Shown: one piece after another, positions 57,890 through 64,000 of the stretch
Layout: every line of letters starts with the position of its first letter
Position numbering within the stretch: the first letter of the stretch is position 1
Assembly: GCA_007115705.1 (NCBI GenBank)
Contig: QXEO01002092.1
Coordinates: 434,001 to 498,000 of the forward strand
DNA length: 64,000 nt
Direction of reading: 5' to 3'
Source of the DNA: Dactylis glomerata
Lineage: Eukaryota > Streptophyta > Magnoliopsida > Poales > Poaceae
Made by a program: the position numbers and the translations under genes
The notes under the pieces: generated by a model
The model's input: the letters and a program-made list of their open reading frames with translations, nothing else
Told to the model about the DNA's origin: nothing
Database searches by the model: none

Positions 57890-58958
57890 CACCCAGTACT
57901 TCTCCGAGTGTCCTCTCATCTTCGGGTCCAGCAATGTCGAGCTCCATATCATGAAACACTGGCATGATTTTATCCACCCCGACTTTAGCATAGCCCGCTG
58001 GAATCTCACGGCCATGCCAGCGTACATTAGGGCCAGAAGGTAAAGCTTGTCCGATGGCCACCTTCATGGATATGTTCTTCATTCTCTGATGGAGTTCACA
58101 TGATGTTGACTCCTTGATTCCATCCACGGGGTAGCTGGGACCGCCCTCTATCATTCTTCATGCATCGTCGGTCAGAGCCTCAGATTCAGCCACGCTGCTT
58201 TTCCGCTTAGATGGGGCAGTGGTAATATCGAGTGCAGGATCTTCTCGGTGCACTACTCCTCTAAGTTTGTCAATCTGCTGCTATTGCTCGTTAAGCCTGG
58301 CAAGCAACTGGTTGAACCTTTCATTTTCCTCATCCTGCTGTCGCTTCTTTGCTCTCGCTCGGCTTCTATAAGTGTCTTGGTCTCTGGCAAACCCAAGCCA
58401 CCACGGGTAAGAAGGACCAAAGCCTCATGTTCATCCTCCATTTTCGTCATTGCCGAGGACCAGTGTGAGCAAATCTTTCTCTCTATCTGGAGTGAACTGT
58501 CTTTTTCCCTCTTTAATTTCTTTCATTATTTTTTTCCAATTTTCCCTAGGTATCCTAAGACCGTTACTGTAGATAAGGTCCCCTGTTAGTTCATCGTATG
58601 AACTACCATGTGCAAGGAACCAATTTCTTGCTCTCAATTCCCACTCATCACAGATGGGTTCAGGTGTGATCCCTTTAGCTAGCATCTCTTGCTCTTTCTT
58701 ATCCCACTTTGGGATGGCAGTCTCATAGCCCCTGGCCCCAGCGTGTGGTGATATTTCTTCTTGTCGGTATTTTTCTTGTTCTTTTCTGATAATGCCTTGG
58801 CATCTTTTGACTGCTTGTACTCCTGAAATGCCTTCCAGTGATTCGTCTGCTTGGCTAGATACCCCTCAAATACTGGCACTTTCTTTGTCTTCAGATAGTT
58901 TTTCCATAGTTTCTTCTTTCGGCTATGGAATAGTTCAGCCATCTTCTTTAGAGTCTAC
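57890..58958 (-). pseudogene. CACTA protein, plant transposase-like region, broken
   Basis: On the minus strand from 58,942: LFHSRKKKLWKNYLK, a basic KNKKNTDKKKYHHTLGPG segment, then ARNWFLAHGSSYD, FTPDREKDLLTLVLGN and a GFG-PSYPWW-GF type signature, followed by a Glu/Arg-rich coiled coil. The LGPG...REKD...ALGN-like...RGFG pattern is that of the CACTA ORF with the plant Ptta/EnSpm transposase domain (PF03004, recalled). One missing base near 58,735 shifts the frame and two TGA codons lie near 58,425-58,435. F cuts off the upstream part. Confidence 0.75.
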
Positions 58959-60469
58959 TGATGACCCACAAGTATAGGGGGTGTATCATAGTATGTTCGA
59001 TAAATAAGAGTGTCAAACCCAACGAGGAGCAGAAGGTGTTGATGAGCGGTTTTGATCAAGGAATCACTGTAAATACTAACAAACAGGTTTTTAGGAGTAT
59101 TTGGTAATATGAGTAAATAAAGTGCGAGTAAATAAAAGATAGTAGTAACAATTGCAGCAAGTGGCCCAATCCTTTTTTCAGGAAAGGACAAGCCGGTTGT
59201 GTACTTATAATAACCAAACGTTCTTGAGGACACACGGGAGTTTTCTGTCAAGAGCTTTCGCTTCATAAAGCCAATAGTATTTATTGGTTTGATAGGTGTT
59301 ATGGGGATGAACCTGTGCTAGCGCACTACCCTTACTAGGATAAATACACACTTGTGATTATACCCCTTGTAAGCATCCGCAAATATAAGAAAGTAATTAA
59401 GATAAATCTAACCACAGTCTTAAACTCTAGGATCCTACGCTCCCTGGTGCAATGGTTTCCCAACGGAGGTTTAGGTTTCTGTCACTCCAGCAACCCCACA
59501 ATCGGTAGCCAAATACACAATGCATCTCACTAGGCCCATAAATGGTGAAGTATCATATAGTCGACGTTCACATGACACCACTAGTGAAATAGCACCACAA
59601 CAATATCAAACCATTAAACATTTCTCAACAATAATTCACTACTAACATCTTGACTTCTCCCATGTCCTCAAGAACTAAACGAACTACTCACAAGACATCA
59701 TATGGATCATGATCAGAGGTGAAATAATGGTAAATAACAATCTGAACATAAACCTTAACTCAACGGTTCCACTCAATAGCATCAACTACAAGAGTAATCA
59801 ACACCGGGAAAGTTTCCCCTATGAATATAACAAGATCCAACTCAAGATGTTACAGCGGGATGGCGTGGTGATGGTGGAGATGAAGGTGCTGGTGATGGAG
59901 ACGATGACGATGATGATCCCGATGAAGTCCAGTGTGATGATGATGACGATTGCGACAATCTCCCCTCTCCGGGAAGGAATTTCCCCGATAGATTTCTGCC
60001 TGCCGGAGAGCTTTTCTCTCTCTGGTGTTTTCCGCCCCGCAGAGGCGGCGGTGTCTAATTCTGAGCCTTCCCTCACTTAGGTTTTCGGGGACGATGATGT
60101 ACATGAAGGGGGAGAGACCAGACATGGGCCAAGGAGGCCTCATGCAGGGCCGGCGTGGCCAGGGGTGGGCCCACGCCGCCCTGGCATGTGGGCAGCCCCT
60201 GGCTCCTCCCGACTCCCCCTTCTGGCTTCCTGAGTCTTCTGATAAAGTATAATTTCTGGGTATTTTTCTAGAATTTTCCTGATCTTCAAAATATGGTCCC
60301 TCGATGGTCCTTTTTCCAGCAGAATCCTGACTCCAGCAGCAACTCCTCCGATGATCATCAAACATGTAAAAACAAAGAAAATAACATAAGTATCATATCT
60401 AAATATGAAATATATCAATGAATAACAGTAAATTATGATACAAAATAGTGATGCAAATTGGACGTATCA
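58959..60469 (-). repeat. Element F 3' LTR
   Basis: 1,511 bp, reverse complement of the E LTR, with an ATC-rich block at about 59,870-59,960. Confidence 0.94.
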
Positions 60470-60470
60470 A

Positions 60471-62154
60471 CCCCCCCAAGCTTAGACCTCGCTTGTCCCC
60501 AAGCGAAAACTAAACTCGGTAAACATGACCACAGGTTTATGGAGTGAAGTGTCGATAACTAAAATACGGACAGGAAGCATCACATTTACCAAGGCACAAA
60601 TTATAATAGACAACAACTTCCCTTTATAAGATATAGACTTGCAATAGGTAAAAGGGAATCACATATAAAGATGCACAAGGTAAACTATAATTGGCAATGG
60701 CAAACCTTAGTTCTTGGTCAAAGAATGGAGAACAGACTATTCTCTCTTTTAAACGGAGCTTTTCAGAACAGAGCTAATATAGCAAAGACTATGTGCTCAA
60801 CAAAGTAAACTTTTGTATTCAAAGAGAACTTTCAAAGATATATTCCTTCAGATAAAAGCATTATACAAAACAAGAAAGATAATAAACATGATTAAGCGGA
60901 TCAACATATGGATGAGTGAAACATAACAACTCAAATGCTTGCTTAAAGTAGAGGCAAATAGGTTGACTCAACATAAAAGTAAAAGATAGGCCCTTCGCAG
61001 AGGGAAGCAGGGATTAAACATGTGCTAGAGCTTTTCATTTGTAAAACAGAGGTAAAAAGTATTTTGAGAGGTGGTTGCTTTTGTCAACGACTAGCAACAG
61101 AGTTCTTGATATCTTCCATACTAAATAAGTGAGAGTGGTTCCGAAATGTTTGATTAATTGGCACTTTTGTGCTCTTTTATAGCTTTGCACTCCTCCCCAC
61201 CTTTTTCCTTTCTCAAACCATGGCTAACCGATTCCATCGGGTGCCGACCAACATTCACATACCATGGAGGAGTGCCTTTTTCTTTCTTTTGAGATTATAA
61301 TGGTCTGACCAGCTCCCTTGCAAAATTAATGATGAGCAGATGAAGCTGCCTAGTCGAAGGGTACTCAATTTAGTATGGAAGATAACAAATCCATCCACTA
61401 CGTCCTCATGAGCTAAAAACAGTGGCACAAATTTGAGAAGTGTTTGAAGGTTTTTGAAAGGTAGCACATGAAAATTTACTTGGAATGGCTTGAAATACCA
61501 TGCATAGGAATTTATAGTGGACTCTTTGGAAGTGACTTGGCTTTTGGGAGTTGGATGCACAAGAAGTATTTCTTCTCAGTACAGGTTTTTGGCTAGCAGG
61601 GCTGGGTAGCAAACATAAGAGTTGCATGAAACAAACAAACATACATATAATAAGAATAATCATGCAAACTCCCTTGAAAGCACAACGATTTTAACTTTAA
61701 GAATATCAACACTTATAAGCCAAACATAAGGGAAAACTGAAGCGATGTAACTACAGACACTTCTTTAATCTTTTCTACTCAAACCTCAAGGTAAAGTTGC
61801 TACTGACCAAGCTAGGTTTGCCAAAACCAACTAAATTTACTCATGCTTCCAAAGTGATACCAACACCAATCAACAAGACAAATAATATAAAAGAGATTGC
61901 AGGCTGACATAAAGTGTGCGAAAAGTAAATGATAAAACTTCTCATTAATATTTTATTACCGCAACTCACACCAAGGGATACATAGATAACCAACTAAGGA
62001 GGATACTTCCAAACTGCAACTATTCTATACGATAACTTCTTTATTCATGATATGACTCTACTTGAAAAGTAAATGAGCATACGGTAATGATGTGATACCG
62101 CGGCACTCCCCCAAGCTTGGAACAAACCAAGGGGATGCCTATACCAATGACGAA
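60471..62154 (-). other. Element F polypurine tract and 3' untranslated region
   Basis: CCCCCCCAAGCTT at 60,471-60,483 is the polypurine tract on the minus strand; a further copy lies at 62,108-62,118. The rest matches E 54,119-55,793 and contains no intact gene. Confidence 0.65.
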
Positions 62155-62512
62155 TTACTCCCTTGGCGGTGGCGGTGCAATCATGATTGGGGTGAGAAAA
62201 TTCTCTAGCATCCTGCGAAGCCTATTTTTCTCCTCTCGAAGTATCTCCACCTCCATCCTAAGGGCTCGATTTGTCGCAAAACTCATTGGTGACCCGAAGG
62301 GCTTCCACAGATGCAGGGTAGGAGCTGAGGTCAACAGCTGGCAGTATTGGTCCCTGTAGATTATGAGAAAAGGCACGTCCAATGTTAATCGATCCTACAA
62401 AAGTAGGTTCTCCTATCCTTGATCCAGCGGCAAACTATCCCTCCTTCAGCTCGGGGTTTTGGCGATCATCCTCCGAAGGTCTCTTTTCCTTGTCACCGCT
62501 TGAAGAGGCCAT
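62155..62512 (-). pseudogene. Element F small downstream gene, broken
   Basis: Starts MASSSGDKEK at 62,512, like E, but stops after 25 residues at 62,435. A second open part (62,155-62,382) ends in a coiled coil (RMEVEILREEKNRLRRML) and a Pro run with RE at the end. The C-terminal layout equals that in E while the sequence differs strongly, so the gene evolves fast or was exchanged. PPT-like CCCCCAAGCTT lies at 62,517-62,527, just upstream of the start. Confidence 0.6.
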
Positions 62513-62850
62513 GACTCCCCCAAGCTTAAGATCAACTCCTGACAGAAACAGCTCGAAACAAAACACGACGAGAAAATGATATACAGACCTCGGGGACTCC
62601 GGGGGGTTAAATAAGCGAAAGTCATAAATTGAAGTGAAGTCACAGGAGGAAACCGGGACAGAAACGAGTTCTGGTGTGGTCTCACATGTGGGTGGCGCGT
62701 CCAGGGGTGGGCCCGCGCCACCTGTGTGTGAGACCCACACGGACTCTTTTTCCTTCCCTTTTACATCTCATGATTTTTCATATTTAGTAAAAATAGCAAA
62801 AATATTAAAGAAAGAACTTTTCGCGAAACTTTTCTGTCTAGAACTGTTAC

Positions 62851-64000
62851 CTATTCGAAAGCGAACTCTGCAGATTCCTGCAGTTTGTCTTGGATATAAT
62901 CTTCCAGAGAAACTATTTCAATAACATCAACATCTTCATTATAAGAATCTCCAGAAATATAATGCTTGAGTCTTTGCCCATTCACCACTTGTGTAGAATC
63001 ATCTTTCAATGATGCAATCTTTATAGCACCTGAGCGGTACACTTCCACAATAACATATGGTCCTTCCCATTTAGAAAGTAATTTTCCTGCAAAAAATCTG
63101 AGACGAGACATATACAATAGAACTTTTTTACCAACATGAAACTCTCTCTTAAGAATCCTCTTATCATGCCATTGCTTGACTTTCTCTTTGAAAAGTCTGG
63201 CATTCTCATACGCTTCATTTCTCCACTCATCTAGAGAACTCAAATCTAACAACCTTTTCTTACCGGCTAGTTTAAAATCTCTATTAAGCTCTTTCACTAC
63301 CCAAAAAGCTTTGTGTTCTAATTCTAAGGGCAAGTGACATGCTTTTCCATAAACCATCTTATAAGGAGACATACCCATGGGATTCTTATAAGCAGTTCTA
63401 TAAGCCCATAAAGCGTCGTTTAACTTACTAGCCCAGTTTTTCCTAGATCTATTGACAGTCTTCTGCAAGATAGACTTGATCTCCCTATTTGAAAGCTCTA
63501 CTTGCCCACTAGTTTGGGGATGATAAGCAGAAGCAATTCTATGATTAACATCATATTTAGCAAGTGTTTTTCTAAAACTACCATGAATAAAATGAGAACC
63601 TCCATCAGTCATAAGATATCTAGGCACTCTGAACCTAGGAAAAATAACATCTTTAAGCATTTTTAACGAAGTCTCACCATCGGCACTCTTTGTAGGTATG
63701 GCTTCTACCCATTTAGTAACATAATCAACAGCAACAAGTATATGGGTATAGCCTTTTGAAGGAGGAAAAGGACCCATAAAGTCAAATCCCCAACAATCAA
63801 ATGGTTCAATAACAAGAGTATAATTCATAGGCATTTCATTGCGTCTAGAAATATTACCAACTCTTTGACATTCATCACAAGATAAAACATACCTTCTGGC
63901 ATCCTTAAAGAGGGTTGGCCAATAAAAACCTGATTGCAGAACCTTCTGCGTGGTTCTATCTCCAGCATGATGCCCTCCATAGGCACTGCTATGGCATTTT
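62851..64000 (-). CDS. Element F integrase (partial)
   Basis: Open from the window end to 62,851. Zinc-binding HH...CDECQR near 63,850-63,990, core residues Asp (GFDFMGPF), Asp (LMTDGGSHF) and Glu (GQVELSNREIK), and the same C-terminus as E. No stop seen in the part in the window. RNase H and RT are beyond the right end. Confidence 0.9.
   Translation of the reverse strand, partial: KCHSSAYGGHHAGDRTTQKVLQSGFYWPTLFKDARRYVLSCDECQRVGNISRRNEMPMNYTLVIEPFDCWGFDFMGPFPPSKGYTHILVAVDYVTKWVEAIPTKSADGETSLKMLKDVIFPRFRVPRYLMTDGGSHFIHGSFRKTLAKYDVNHRIASAYHPQTSGQVELSNREIKSILQKTVNRSRKNWASKLNDALWAYRTAYKNPMGMSPYKMVYGKACHLPLELEHKAFWVVKELNRDFKLAGKKRLLDLSSLDEWRNEAYENARLFKEKVKQWHDKRILKREFHVGKKVLLYMSRLRFFAGKLLSKWEGPYVIVEVYRSGAIKIASLKDDSTQVVNGQRLKHYISGDSYNEDVDVIEIVSLEDYIQDKLQESAEFAFE

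Larger units (their letters stand above)
19771..64000 (-). mobile_element. CACTA (EnSpm) DNA transposon, interrupted by elements D and F; right end outside the window
   Basis: The left end is CACTAGTGGGGATATGG at 19,771, followed by copies of a CGGGACTAAAGG-type subterminal repeat in both orientations, typical of grass CACTA elements. Own sequence remains at 19,771-22,318 and 57,890-58,958. D (22,319-57,884; duplication GACTC) and F (from 58,959) fill the rest. The minus-strand gene begins beyond the window, shows a CACTA plant-transposase-like region at 57,890-58,958 and ends with a C48 (Ulp1-like) protease domain at about 20,470-21,340. The second terminus is not visible. Confidence 0.83.
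58959..64000 (-). mobile_element. Element F: second copy of the E-family Athila element, 5' part outside the window
   Basis: Minus strand. The 3' LTR (58,959-60,469) is again 1,511 bp. The polypurine tract (60,471-60,483), 3' UTR, remains of the small downstream gene and integrase follow. The duplication would be TCTAC (58,954-58,958) but the other side is outside the window. Confidence 0.92.

Overview
The window is intergenic repeat DNA from a large-genome grass. The Athila- and Tat-type Gypsy elements, the Stowaway-type ends and the CACTA element with a C48 protease domain look like Pooideae (wheat, barley, rye or oat relatives); the species cannot be told from the sequence. I found no intact host gene, no structural RNA gene and no bacterial feature. 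Almost every base belongs to a transposable element, and most elements sit inside one another. Boundaries were placed from matching 5-bp target duplications, TG...CA ends, primer binding sites and equal LTR lengths.

Layout. (1) 1-15,576: the 3' part of a plus-strand Tat-lineage Gypsy element, here called Z (gag end, protease, RT, two RNase H domains, integrase, an antisense gene with AT-hooks and a B3 domain, 3' LTR). It is split at 2,769-11,827 by element A. (2) 15,577-19,770: older sequence with an LTR-like fragment carrying three 63-bp repeats, and a 2.2-kb Stowaway/Mariner-type element. (3) 19,771 to the end: a minus-strand CACTA element, broken by element D (22,319-57,884) and element F (58,959 to the end). 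D is a non-autonomous Athila/Sabrina-like element. Its internal region holds B (25,706-34,765) and its 5' LTR holds E (37,890-57,318), a full-length Athila-type element, which in turn holds C (42,594-51,656). F is a second copy of the E family in the opposite orientation.

A, B and C are three copies (9,059, 9,060 and 9,063 bp) of one non-autonomous element on the minus strand. They share the 334-bp LTR and the region next to the 3' LTR with Z, so they are probably the non-autonomous partners of Z. They keep gag and protease and lack RT, RNase H and integrase. In place of those they carry, antisense to gag, a six-exon gene with its own TATA box that encodes a protein of the 'putative gypsy type transposon' family (Pfam PF04195, by recollection), followed by a second two-exon module. 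At the corresponding antisense position Z carries a different gene (two AT-hooks plus B3). One LTR family with exchangeable antisense gene cargo is the most interesting system here.

All copies are decayed by eye, mostly by transitions that create TGA or TAG/TAA stops, as expected for methylated DNA. Shared defects in B and C (a lost splice donor and a gag stop) suggest that an already defective template was copied with proteins supplied in trans. The nesting order agrees with LTR divergence: A, B and C have few LTR differences, E clearly more.
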